Assembly: GCF_000430585.1 (NCBI RefSeq)
Contig: NZ_AUMH01000009.1
Coordinates: forward strand, 62,001 to 126,000
Direction of reading: 5' to 3'
Length of the DNA stretch: 64,000 bases
Source: Alicyclobacillus herbarius DSM 13609
GTDB taxonomy: Bacteria > Bacillota > Bacilli > Alicyclobacillales > Alicyclobacillaceae
The notes under the pieces are model-generated. The model worked only from the letters and a program-made list of their open reading frames with translations, was not told where the DNA came from and ran no database searches. Below are positions 55,822 through 64,000 of the stretch, one piece after another. The translations under genes and the position numbers were made by a program. Position 1 is the stretch's first letter; each line of letters begins with the position of its first letter.

Positions 55822-56929
55822 AACGCTGCACATTGCGCAGGGCATTTTGGCCAAACCGGCGACGTTTCTCCTCGTCGCCCATCAATTCCATCAACGCGTG
55901 TGCAAACTGCTCTACGTTCCCGTTTTCCACCAAGAGACCATCTTCACCGTGGGTGACAATCTCTCCCGGCCCCTTGGGACAATCAAACGACACCACAGGG
56001 ACTCCACACTGCATAGCTTCCACCAACACCATACCAAAGCCCTCATAGCGGGAACTTAAGGCGTAAATCGACGACTGACCCAACTCCTGCTGCATGTCCC
56101 GCGATGGCCCCATCAAAATGACGTGGTTATACAAGTGCTTGTCCAATATCATCTGCTGGAGCAAATCTCTATCCCGTCCGTAACCGTAAATCTTCAACCG
56201 CCAATCGGGAAACCGCTCGACAACCAGGGCGAAGGCTTCAATCAATAGATCGAATCCCTTTTGCGGAACCAGGCGGCCGGCCGCAATCACGGTCTTTTGA
56301 TCCAACGGTGAGACGGGGCAAACCACCTGTGGCGCCGAGTTCGTGATCTTCCGGATATCCAATCCTGTGTCGGCAAACAGGCGGCGATACGTCTGTGTAT
56401 CCTCATCGGTCAGGGTGATGAGATAGTCCAGCTTCGGGTAGAGCTTGCGGATGGCCTGCTGCAACCCGGGGGGGTGGATGTCGTAATTCAGATGCTCCTG
56501 GCCAATCCGGCACACGTGCGGATCGACATACTTGGCTGCCATTAAATTGAAACTCGGCCGTGTCGTAATCAGGATGCCATCATGGATGGACTTCAGACAA
56601 CGATACATCTTGATGTCGCTCATCAAGGAAAACGCGTGATATGCCTCATCGTCCCGGTGAATGAGACGGCTCTTTTTCGGAATGCGCAGTCGGTTGAAGA
56701 TCCGCTGTTTCAGGCTAGCCTTGCCACCGCCTCCCTTGGCGATGGAATTACGCAGGACACGGATGCGTATCCGCGGATGGATGTAGAAAAACGGTTCCTT
56801 ATTCTTGCGGAAGACACTGATGATCTCTACATCCTCACCATGATCCGCTAAGTAATTGGCGGTATTTAAAACCGTTCGCACCGTACCGCCCATCCCATAG
56901 ATGTCGAAGATCAAAAAGCGGATTTTCAT
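55757..56929 (-). CDS. Glycosyltransferase family 4
   Basis: 390 residues, GT-B fold. AAGRLVPQKGFDLLIEAFA and SSRYEGFGMVLVEAMQCG (EX7E motif) are typical. It overlaps the start of the upstream polymerase gene by 4 bases, so the two are co-transcribed, probably for teichoic-acid or glycopolymer synthesis. Confidence 0.92.
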   Translation of the reverse strand: MKIRFLIFDIYGMGGTVRTVLNTANYLADHGEDVEIISVFRKNKEPFFYIHPRIRIRVLRNSIAKGGGGKASLKQRIFNRLRIPKKSRLIHRDDEAYHAFSLMSDIKMYRCLKSIHDGILITTRPSFNLMAAKYVDPHVCRIGQEHLNYDIHPPGLQQAIRKLYPKLDYLITLTDEDTQTYRRLFADTGLDIRKITNSAPQVVCPVSPLDQKTVIAAGRLVPQKGFDLLIEAFALVVERFPDWRLKIYGYGRDRDLLQQMILDKHLYNHVILMGPSRDMQQELGQSSIYALSSRYEGFGMVLVEAMQCGVPVVSFDCPKGPGEIVTHGEDGLLVENGNVEQFAHALMELMGDEEKRRRFGQNALRNVQRFSIEQIGPLWLQLFEEIRGSV

Positions 56930-59883
56930 CCTCGTCCACCCTTCCCGGTCTCGCCAAACACAGCCTCAATCACACGACCAGCCGCGCCCCCATCCTCCAG
57001 CGAGCAAAAGCGGCGCACAAACGCGTCGTATTTGGCGCGATAACGCTCGGACAGCTGACCTGCCTCGCGGATGGCGGCAAACAATTCCCTTTGGTGCTTC
57101 ACCAGAGGACCCGGCGCCTCTTGTTCAAAGTCAAAGTAAAACCCGCGCATGACGGATCGATAGGACAACAAGTCGTACGTAAAGAAAATCATCGGCCGTC
57201 CTGTATTGGCAAAGTCAAACATCACTGATGAATAGTCCGTGATGAGCAGGTCGGAGATCAGATACAAGTCCTGGATGTCGTCGTAAAACGTAAGGTTACG
57301 GACAATCCCACTGTCATCCAATAGCTGCATGCGCGCCGCATCAAAGTAATGCAGCCGCAGCAACAGCACATATTCACCTCCGAATTCGCGCTTAAACTCT
57401 TCTACATCAAACCGAAATTCATACGGCGTGTTCCTCCGCTTGCGCTCTGAGTCACGCCACGTCGGAGCATATAGAATCACCCGTTTGTCCTCGGGGATGT
57501 TCAGGCGACGTCGGATTTCCTTGGCGCGCTCCTCGGCATCGGAACGGTAGAAAAGGTCATTGCGCGGATAGCCAACCTCCAAGACCGTCTTCTCGTATCG
57601 ATAGGCTCGGCACAAAATTTCGGCCGTATAGGCATTCGGAGCCACAAGATAGTCCCATCGACGTACCCGTTGCATCAGTTCCGGCGCAGTATTCTCCGCA
57701 TACGCGGTCGATCCCGGATCGACATCGTAACCCAACCGCTTGAGCGGGGTGCCATGCCAGGTCTCGACATGAACCGTTCCGGCCCGCTTCCGGTAGAAAT
57801 CCGGAAAGTTCCCGTTGTTAATGAAGTACTTGGCGCGCGCCATGTAATAGAAATAGGCGGTGGACCTGGGCTTGACCAAGCGCGGCTCCCCCGGCAGCGA
57901 CTTGTTCAGGTCCTTCATCACCCAGACCGCTCGAAAACGGCGCCCCTGCCGCAGCATTTCCTCATAAATGGCACGCGGATTACAGGCATAGCTGTTGCCG
58001 TAATAACTCTGGAAAACCACCAAATCGGAGCGTACCGGGAGCACGCTGTTGGCCACTCGGTATAAAGCCACGCGCGCCTTGTCAAACAGACGTCGCAGCC
58101 GCGTGTGCCGGTTCAGCCGATCGTCAAAGGACGCCACCACCGCATCCGGACTTATCGTCAGCGGAAAGCGGGAATGGTGCCGAGGAAACTCCAGTTGACA
58201 CGCGATCGAATCAAAGTACAGGTTGCGAGTCAGGTCAGGACGCAGCCGGGCAAAGTCTTGACTGGCCAACGTCGTGGTGAAGACCGCGTGAAAGTCGTTA
58301 CTGTTGGCGTTGACCCGCCGCAAGCTGCAGTCCACCGGCAGACGAATATGTTCGCCATATGGACAACGCACCTGCATCTGGCCGTGCACGGTCTCCACCC
58401 CCTCAACTGGGGGCAAGATTTCTAAGCGCGCCCGAACGACCATACCGCTGGTTGTCAGTTCCACGGACGAAACCGATTTGACCCGTACATCCGGCCTCAC
58501 TCGAATGGCTAAATAGTCGCCTCGGGTGTACAGCGGATAAACCGCAAAAGCCTCATTCCCATGAGCAACTCGCTGACGGGGAAAGCGCACGCGTTCGTTT
58601 TTGCGCTGGATTCCATCCTGCCACGCGTGCAACCGGCAGCTTTTTCCCCGCCAGGCCAAAGACACGTCCCAGAGCCCCTCGCGCAGCCCACAGGACCATA
58701 GGTCATCCAAGCGCAGCCGCACGGAGAAACGCCCGTGTTCAAGAACCACCGGCAACGAAACCTTCGCGGTCGAATCCCGGCGGGAGAACCACAGTTGCGC
58801 TTCTCCCGTCGCCCCAGCTGGACGAACTACCCAGCCAGAGAGGGAGATGGCCGCATCGCGGGCATAAACCGTTTCAATCTCCACCTCCAGGTCATGTGGC
58901 ACCGCGACCATGAGTGGCCGTAATCCGTCTAAAAGCAGTTCAAGCCGTACCGCACCTTGGCGGGTGTGGACGACGGAAGCTTGTTCGGCCAGGATAAGCG
59001 GACCGCCTTCGCGACGCCGTACAGGCAAGAGATGGACATCCTCCTTGTCAGCCACTGAAACAAAGAACTGAAACCGTTGGTCCATGTCTCTGGCCATATC
59101 CATGGCTCCAACATGGACGCGGCTGCGAAAGGCTAAACAGGAGTCTTGCGAAGGGGCACCATATGCGGAAACGGAAGCAAAACCGTGCGCCTGGGTTGGT
59201 GTCGACCCAAAGCTTCCCAGGGTCGTCCCGGCTTCGTCCGCTGCCCAAGGCACCGGAGTGGCTGGAAATGGGTATTCGACCGTCGCCAGTTCATTGCGAA
59301 CCACGAGTGTCAAACGGACACCCTCAGGTTCATGCGGATCGACCAAGGGTCCAAAAACGTACCCGTCTAGTACAAGGACCCCGTCGCCGTCCCACTGGGC
59401 CGACACGAGCTTCGCAGAGCCGTTCAGTCTCCGAATCCGAATGGAGAAGTTCCCTTGCACGGTCGTATACGGGATGGCTGCAAGCTGTTCCGGCCGGTGA
59501 AACAAATACAGCGATTCACTTTCCCGGAATTGACTGCGCAGCCGCCAAGGTCCCGATTCGCCTCTCGTATCGGCACCGCGTGGGGCGACATAGACGTCCC
59601 AAGTATCGACAGCAAATAGAGTCTGGTCGAGATGATCCGACGCTGAAAAAAGGATTTCCGTTGAGTAGTACGCCTCACCCGGTTCTATCTCTTTGGTCCT
59701 CACGCGCTCTAAAGGAAACGACAGCGACCGATTAGATCCCCGCTCCTTCAGCAACAACTCATAATCGTGGCCATCGTCAACAAGCGGGGTCAACTTGACC
59801 TCCCAACCCCGGTTTGTCGAATGAATGGCTTCTAACTTCCACTCCTGCTTATCCGGACGAGTAAACCGCCCACGTCGGTTCAC
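56926..59883 (-). CDS. Large CDP-glycerol/polyol-phosphate transferase-like surface-polymer protein
   Basis: 985 residues. The last about 370 residues are a TagF/TagB-type transferase (VFQSYYGNSYACNPRAIY, VETWHGTPLKRLG, APTWRDSE, ITDYSSVMFDF). The first about 600 residues are beta-rich segments without a recognised fold; some polymerases carry such domains. GTG start after GGAGGAA. It overlaps the GT4 gene. Role: polyol-phosphate polymer for the wall or capsule; the polyol is not known. Confidence 0.85.
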   Translation of the reverse strand: MNRRGRFTRPDKQEWKLEAIHSTNRGWEVKLTPLVDDGHDYELLLKERGSNRSLSFPLERVRTKEIEPGEAYYSTEILFSASDHLDQTLFAVDTWDVYVAPRGADTRGESGPWRLRSQFRESESLYLFHRPEQLAAIPYTTVQGNFSIRIRRLNGSAKLVSAQWDGDGVLVLDGYVFGPLVDPHEPEGVRLTLVVRNELATVEYPFPATPVPWAADEAGTTLGSFGSTPTQAHGFASVSAYGAPSQDSCLAFRSRVHVGAMDMARDMDQRFQFFVSVADKEDVHLLPVRRREGGPLILAEQASVVHTRQGAVRLELLLDGLRPLMVAVPHDLEVEIETVYARDAAISLSGWVVRPAGATGEAQLWFSRRDSTAKVSLPVVLEHGRFSVRLRLDDLWSCGLREGLWDVSLAWRGKSCRLHAWQDGIQRKNERVRFPRQRVAHGNEAFAVYPLYTRGDYLAIRVRPDVRVKSVSSVELTTSGMVVRARLEILPPVEGVETVHGQMQVRCPYGEHIRLPVDCSLRRVNANSNDFHAVFTTTLASQDFARLRPDLTRNLYFDSIACQLEFPRHHSRFPLTISPDAVVASFDDRLNRHTRLRRLFDKARVALYRVANSVLPVRSDLVVFQSYYGNSYACNPRAIYEEMLRQGRRFRAVWVMKDLNKSLPGEPRLVKPRSTAYFYYMARAKYFINNGNFPDFYRKRAGTVHVETWHGTPLKRLGYDVDPGSTAYAENTAPELMQRVRRWDYLVAPNAYTAEILCRAYRYEKTVLEVGYPRNDLFYRSDAEERAKEIRRRLNIPEDKRVILYAPTWRDSERKRRNTPYEFRFDVEEFKREFGGEYVLLLRLHYFDAARMQLLDDSGIVRNLTFYDDIQDLYLISDLLITDYSSVMFDFANTGRPMIFFTYDLLSYRSVMRGFYFDFEQEAPGPLVKHQRELFAAIREAGQLSERYRAKYDAFVRRFCSLEDGGAAGRVIEAVFGETGKGGRG

Positions 59884-60027
59884 GTACAGTTCCTCCCGCT
59901 ACTCCGTTGTGGACATGCACAATCGGCCCATCCAACAGATGCGACCGATGGATGTACCTGACGTCACTTTAGAATTTCCTTTTTCAGACGGCTGATGGGC
60001 TCACAGCCTAAGAACGAACGTATTTTC

Positions 60028-60056
60028 TCATAAGTAGACAAGCCCGTCTAGCACAA
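60028..60056 (-). promoter_or_regulatory. Possible promoter of the polymerase-GT4 operon
   Basis: Minus strand: TTGTGC (60051-60056), 17 bases, TTATGA (60028-60033). About 145 bases before the GTG start. The 246-base gap holds nothing else I recognise. Confidence 0.4.
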
Positions 60057-60129
60057 TACATTACATAATCTGTCACGTCGAGGTAACCGTACGCATAGGT
60101 GTGCCATACAAAGGCACATACTTTCCTTG

Positions 60130-61095
60130 CTACAGAGAACAGACCTCAATGCGCGTCGTCAGCACGCGCCGTTCTCCTGGCGCTAAGGCGTCCAGGCCGG
60201 TGTCGGATGCTGGTAAATTCAGATTCGGAGCGTTGGTCACCCAGGTATAAGGTTCGGGGCAGAGGAACCCTTGGTGTCCGTTCCCGTTATAGACCACCCA
60301 AAAGCGAAACCCGTCCTCGCAGACATAACGGACCTCCAACCGCGCCGCCTCATCTCGGAGCACAGCTTGGTTGGGTTGTCCTAGGGCGACGGAAAACACG
60401 TCGTCGCGAGCAATCCCGGCCAATGGCAGATTGTCCGCAACCGCAGGCGGAACGTCCTCACGTCGACCGGTGGGTAGGTTCCGTTCATCGAGCTGCCACT
60501 GTTTGTCAACCGGCAGACTGAACCGGCAGTCTTCTAGGCGACCATCCGCAGCAAATGGGAAACGGAAGGTGGTATGGTACCCAAAGCCGAATGGCAACGG
60601 TTCGGAACCCTGGTTCTCAATCGTCGCACGCTTGATGACCTGTTGTCCGTCCAAGACGTACTCCACCATAATGGTAAACCGCTGCGGCAGCTGGCGTAGC
60701 ACATCCGGGTGCGCTGCAGAGTCGAACCTCACGATAACCCCAGAACGGCGGCCGCCTTCGACTGTCTCGGCCTGCCACGGTTTATGAGCCACAAAGCCAT
60801 GAATGTGATTGTGTTTCGCAGGTTCATTGATGTCGAATTGATACGATTGGCCCTCGTACTGAAACCGGCCATCAGCGATTCGGTTGGGCGGAAATAAAAT
60901 CGGCGCGCCGAATAAGATGGGCCGTGCATCGTATGCAGCGCGACTGTCCGGCTGCCGCAGAAGTTCGATACCCGAAGGTCGATGTATGATGGATACCAGT
61001 TTCCCGCCGAGATTGGGGGTAACCGTGATTTGCAGAACTTCATTTTCCACCGTGAAGGCTGGTTCTCCAACATAGGTAGCATGGGTAATTGTCAT
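60130..61095 (-). CDS. Aldose 1-epimerase family protein
   Basis: 321 residues, galactose mutarotase fold. RPILFGAPILFPPNRIADGRF, HNHIHGFV, GYHTTFRFPF and CPEPYTWVTNAPN are family marks. It interconverts sugar anomers. AAAGGAG lies 10 bases before the ATG. It lies 105 bases after aspD with a hairpin between. Confidence 0.9.
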   Translation of the reverse strand: MTITHATYVGEPAFTVENEVLQITVTPNLGGKLVSIIHRPSGIELLRQPDSRAAYDARPILFGAPILFPPNRIADGRFQYEGQSYQFDINEPAKHNHIHGFVAHKPWQAETVEGGRRSGVIVRFDSAAHPDVLRQLPQRFTIMVEYVLDGQQVIKRATIENQGSEPLPFGFGYHTTFRFPFAADGRLEDCRFSLPVDKQWQLDERNLPTGRREDVPPAVADNLPLAGIARDDVFSVALGQPNQAVLRDEAARLEVRYVCEDGFRFWVVYNGNGHQGFLCPEPYTWVTNAPNLNLPASDTGLDALAPGERRVLTTRIEVCSL

Positions 61096-61119
61096 TAGCT
61101 GTTCTCTCCTTTATTGAGG

Positions 61120-61156
61120 TTGTCCGGAAAGGGACCGAACCCCCCTTTCCGGACAA
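61120..61156. other. Hairpin between aspD and the epimerase gene
   Basis: TTGTCCGGAAAGGG pairs with CCCTTTCCGGACAA (14 perfect pairs) and no U tract follows on either strand. It could be a processing site or partial terminator. Confidence 0.65.
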
Positions 61157-61200
61157 TATAGAAGCCAAGCGGCCGGGTGCTGACACACGCGGCCGCTCGC

Positions 61201-62910
61201 TCACCATGTTTGTTCCGATTGGGCGTTCGCGTCATCCCGGGATACATCCATTCGCCACTCGTGCACATACTCCTCCAGAGCTCTGTGCAAGTAGCGGCCA
61301 ATTTGCGCGTAATCTTGATCGTCTAGGTTCGCCAACGAAACTCGCACCGACCACGTAGGTCCGTGGAATCCGCCGCCGCCCAGCAATACGACCGACGACT
61401 GCTCCGCCAACCGGAATAAGACATCAATCGGTTCATAGTGGTCTTTGAGGTATTGTGCGAATGCCTCTCCGTAATGCTGAGCTGCCCATTCTCCCAGGTC
61501 GAACTCCGTATAATAGTCCGCCATCCATGGAACATTGGGCGCGGGCAGTTCGAGTCCTTCGTAGAGCAAGTGTAGACGCCGACGGCAAATCGATTTGGTC
61601 TGCTCTTTATAGGTATTGCCCGCATCGACCAAGGCAGCCGCAGCAAACAAGGCCATCTGAACCTGCTGCGGCGTAGACAGACCTGCGGTATGGTTGAGGG
61701 CCACCTGACGGCTGTCGGCCACCAGCCGATCGATAAAACGCAGGTGCGCCGTGTCTTTGGTCAAGGATTGATACCGCTGCTCCAGGTCCTTCTGTTTCGC
61801 TTCCGGCAGCTGGGCAATCCGCTCGTCAAACACGTTGTCTTCATGTAGTACAATCACGCCTAAGCGCCAACCGGTACAGCCAAAGTATTTGGAAAACGAA
61901 TACACGCAAAGCGTGTTCCGCGGCAGCTCCGCCACGAGTGACCGAAATCCGTCGACAAACGTGCTGTACACATCATCCGAAATGATCATCAACTGCGGAT
62001 TGAATCGACGCACGGTCTCGACCAAGTACTGCATGGACTTTGCATCCATCGCCACAGACGGGGGATTACTGGGATTGACCACAAACAAAGCTTGAATGGA
62101 CGGATCGCGCAGCTTGTCCAGTTCTCGCTCCGGATACTGCCAGGTATGACTGCCGTCCACAGCCCGACCGTTGGCTTCAATCTCGACCACATCGAAATGG
62201 TAATTGGGCAGACTGGGAATTTCGATATACGGCGGAAAAATCGGCACCATGACCGCAATCCGCGCCCCCGGCTCAAGCAGGTGATTGGCGACCAGGGACT
62301 CGAATATGTAACACATCGCCGCCGTGGCACCCTCAACCGCAAACAGGTGAAGGTTCCCTATGGAGTTTCCACCGCAAAGCTCCTGCACGAGGTAGGCGCG
62401 AACCAACCGTTCCGTATACATCAGCATGCGGTCTGGCGTCGGGTAGTTGTCTCCGATGATGCCGTCGACCAATTCGTATACATACCCGTCCGCATCACCC
62501 CCCAGTTTGTCGCAGCCATAACGGATAATCTCCCGCAGCAAACTGGCGCCGGGTACACCACGATGCACCTGGAGGAATTCCTGCATGCGCTGACCTATAC
62601 CATCCCTGCGCGGTTTTCCGGCTAACTGACCGTCGTTCCACACACGGCGGCATTCCGCAACCGCAAACTGGCCGAGCAAAAAGAACGCGTCGCGTGCCCC
62701 GGCGTGAATCCAGTTTGGATTTCCCCGTCCTGCGTCAAGCAAAACCCGAGTGCTTTTCTTTTGGTGGTCTTTGGCCAAGCGAATCAGTTCATTCTTCAGT
62801 TCAAACGGACTCAAGGACGTAAATCCGCGCTCAAACTCCCGCCGGCGAGCCGGATCCGCTCGTTCTGGGGTTCTCTTTTCGGGAGCGGTCTTCGTCACCA
62901 TCTCCTGCAT
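61201..62910 (-). CDS. aspD: Aspartate 4-decarboxylase (bifunctional aspartate aminotransferase)
   Basis: 569 residues, longer than standard aminotransferases, as in AspD/AsdA. PLP lysine is in SFSKYFGCTGWRLG, with VNPSNPPSVAMD and IISDDVYSTFVDG at the cofactor site. It converts aspartate to alanine and CO2. In other bacteria it works with an aspartate:alanine exchanger (AspT) to make proton-motive force; none is visible here. GAGGAGG precedes the ATG. Confidence 0.92.
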   Translation of the reverse strand: MQEMVTKTAPEKRTPERADPARRREFERGFTSLSPFELKNELIRLAKDHQKKSTRVLLDAGRGNPNWIHAGARDAFFLLGQFAVAECRRVWNDGQLAGKPRRDGIGQRMQEFLQVHRGVPGASLLREIIRYGCDKLGGDADGYVYELVDGIIGDNYPTPDRMLMYTERLVRAYLVQELCGGNSIGNLHLFAVEGATAAMCYIFESLVANHLLEPGARIAVMVPIFPPYIEIPSLPNYHFDVVEIEANGRAVDGSHTWQYPERELDKLRDPSIQALFVVNPSNPPSVAMDAKSMQYLVETVRRFNPQLMIISDDVYSTFVDGFRSLVAELPRNTLCVYSFSKYFGCTGWRLGVIVLHEDNVFDERIAQLPEAKQKDLEQRYQSLTKDTAHLRFIDRLVADSRQVALNHTAGLSTPQQVQMALFAAAALVDAGNTYKEQTKSICRRRLHLLYEGLELPAPNVPWMADYYTEFDLGEWAAQHYGEAFAQYLKDHYEPIDVLFRLAEQSSVVLLGGGGFHGPTWSVRVSLANLDDQDYAQIGRYLHRALEEYVHEWRMDVSRDDANAQSEQTW

Positions 62911-63038
62911 TCCTCCTCGGGTTTACACAGGCCTACGGCGAACCGCATGCCCTTCGCGTCAGGCGTCGTCACCCCCATTATTTGCGAGCTTCTTCGTTTC
63001 ATGCAGAGACGGCGCAGCTGTCAGGGGGTAAACGAGGG

Positions 63039-64000
63039 TTACCCCTTCGGAGAAGAACCGCGGAGATAGGAACAAAAGATGCCCACAAGCGTTACGAGGA
63101 ATAGCGCGCAGAGAGCCAAACGGTAGCCACTCGTGATCTGGACGAGATCGCCCATGCTTAAACGTGCCCCTTGCCCCGCGTACACGGCATTCTGAAGCCG
63201 AGACGGCAGTGCCGCGGTGACCAACATGAGGGTAATCGCTGTGCTCAAGACCTGGCCCATGTTCTGCAGCATGGACCGCAAGGCATTGGCCATGCCGCGG
63301 TGGATATCCGGCACGCTCATCATGATGGATTTGGTATTGGGTGTCAGGAACAGGCCCGATCCGAACCCCACCAGGAACATCGCTCCACCGAGGGGCCAAT
63401 AAGCGCCGTGCGGATGCAGCAACCCGGCCAAAAGCGCCAAGCCTAGTGCGCTGAGCGCCAAACCCAAAGTCGACAAAACGCGGGCGCTGTAACGGTTCGT
63501 CAGGGCGCCAGCAATCGGCGAGGATAACAGCACCCCCACCGTAACCGGCAGCACAGCAAGCCCCGCCGTTCCGGCATCCATGCCAAACGCCGACTGGAAA
63601 TACAGCGCCAACAGGAGTACGACTGAAACGCGCGCGAACGCATTGAGGAACGTCGAGACATTGGCCATCGTGTAGCTGGTGGTTCGAAACAGGGAGAGGT
63701 CAATCATCGGAAACCGGGTGTGACGCTCGTGCCACAGAAACCAGGGTGTCAGTACCACAAATAAAGCGAACCCAAGGAGTACACTGAGATGGACCCAGCC
63801 AAGTACGCTTCCTTCCGATAGGGCCAGCGTGAGTCCCGTCAAGCTAAAGAAGGACAGGACAATTCCAGCGACATCAATCTGCTCTCCCGATACGCGCCGA
63901 GGGGCCTGGCGGAGCACCACCGCACCCCAAATCAAGCCCAAGAATCCGACCGGAACATTGAACCAGAACATCCATTGCCATCCCCACGCCTCGCCAATCC
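63039..64000 (-). CDS. DHA2-family MFS transporter, C-terminal part (truncated by the window edge)
   Basis: About 320 residues visible; the gene continues beyond 64000. The upstream-most visible codons encode GWQWMFWFNVPVG, the signature loop of EmrB/QacA-type 14-helix pumps, followed by about eight hydrophobic segments. It ends 128 bases before aspD on the same strand, so they may be co-transcribed. Confidence 0.88.
   Translation of the reverse strand, partial: IGEAWGWQWMFWFNVPVGFLGLIWGAVVLRQAPRRVSGEQIDVAGIVLSFFSLTGLTLALSEGSVLGWVHLSVLLGFALFVVLTPWFLWHERHTRFPMIDLSLFRTTSYTMANVSTFLNAFARVSVVLLLALYFQSAFGMDAGTAGLAVLPVTVGVLLSSPIAGALTNRYSARVLSTLGLALSALGLALLAGLLHPHGAYWPLGGAMFLVGFGSGLFLTPNTKSIMMSVPDIHRGMANALRSMLQNMGQVLSTAITLMLVTAALPSRLQNAVYAGQGARLSMGDLVQITSGYRLALCALFLVTLVGIFCSYLRGSSPKG

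Noticed and set aside
1-64000. CRISPR arrays, tRNA or rRNA genes, insertion sequences, replication origins
   Set aside because: No spaced identical repeats, cloverleaf-like segments, transposase frames or DnaA-box clusters were seen by eye.

Overview
The window looks like a chromosomal segment of a moderately high-GC, aerobic, endospore-forming Firmicute, most likely of the Alicyclobacillaceae/Bacillaceae. The signs are a Tlp-type spore protein, bacillithiol-type bshB2/yojF, a short HisG paired with HisZ, an HPr with His15 and Ser46, a TPP-riboswitch-controlled YkoE-type ECF system, strong AGGAGG ribosome binding sites with many GTG and TTG starts, and U-tract terminators. No rRNA, tRNA, CRISPR array, insertion sequence or transposase was seen. 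Most of it is housekeeping with a few accessory islands.

Layout. 1-1300: end of a thiamine operon (thiO-thiS-thiG) and a tiny zinc-ribbon gene. 1.6-5.3 kb: pepF, then a LysR-TetR regulator pair. 5.4-8.6 kb: transketolase and an orphan CydB-like membrane protein. 8.7-12.25 kb: a thiamine-precursor ECF transporter in which both ATPases and the T subunit are one 886-residue chain, preceded by ykoE, an intrinsic terminator, a TPP riboswitch and a promoter. 12.3-19.2 kb: a compact, heavily overlapping operon hisZ-G-D-B-H-A-F-IE with a good SigA promoter; its HisIE has an unusual repeat-derived linker. 19.3-21 kb: a cell-wall-hydrolase-like and holin-like pair with no other phage genes. 21-24 kb: ispG, class I aldolase, a YjzC-like protein. 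23.9-27.4 kb: an aa3/caa3-type oxidase operon ctaC-ctaD-ctaE plus a 58-residue membrane protein; CtaD has the YSHPAVY signature of type A2 oxidases.

27.4-39 kb: an MFS transporter, a membrane-anchored unknown, aconitase, an iron alcohol dehydrogenase, a flavoprotein, a uracil/xanthine permease, the spore protein tlp, maf and a fatty-acid-hydroxylase-like membrane enzyme. 39-43.4 kb: a sugar-PTS regulatory unit, with a PRD antiterminator gene followed by a promoter, an RAT-like antiterminator RNA overlapping a terminator, then ptsH-ptsI-nagA. 43.5-51.6 kb: transporters, a GT2-GtrA fusion, bacillithiol genes, an acetyltransferase, an acyl-CoA dehydrogenase and an IclR regulator. 51.7-60 kb: an S9 peptidase, two exported hydrolases, and a GT4/teichoic-acid-type polymerase pair for cell-surface glycopolymer. 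60-64 kb: an aldose epimerase, an aspartate 4-decarboxylase and a truncated DHA2 pump.

Themes: thiamine supply occurs twice (ThiO/S/G synthesis and precursor uptake). The PTS segment links amino-sugar breakdown (NagA) to general PTS proteins under transcript antitermination. The surface-polymer pair, exported hydrolases and lysin/holin pair all act on the envelope.
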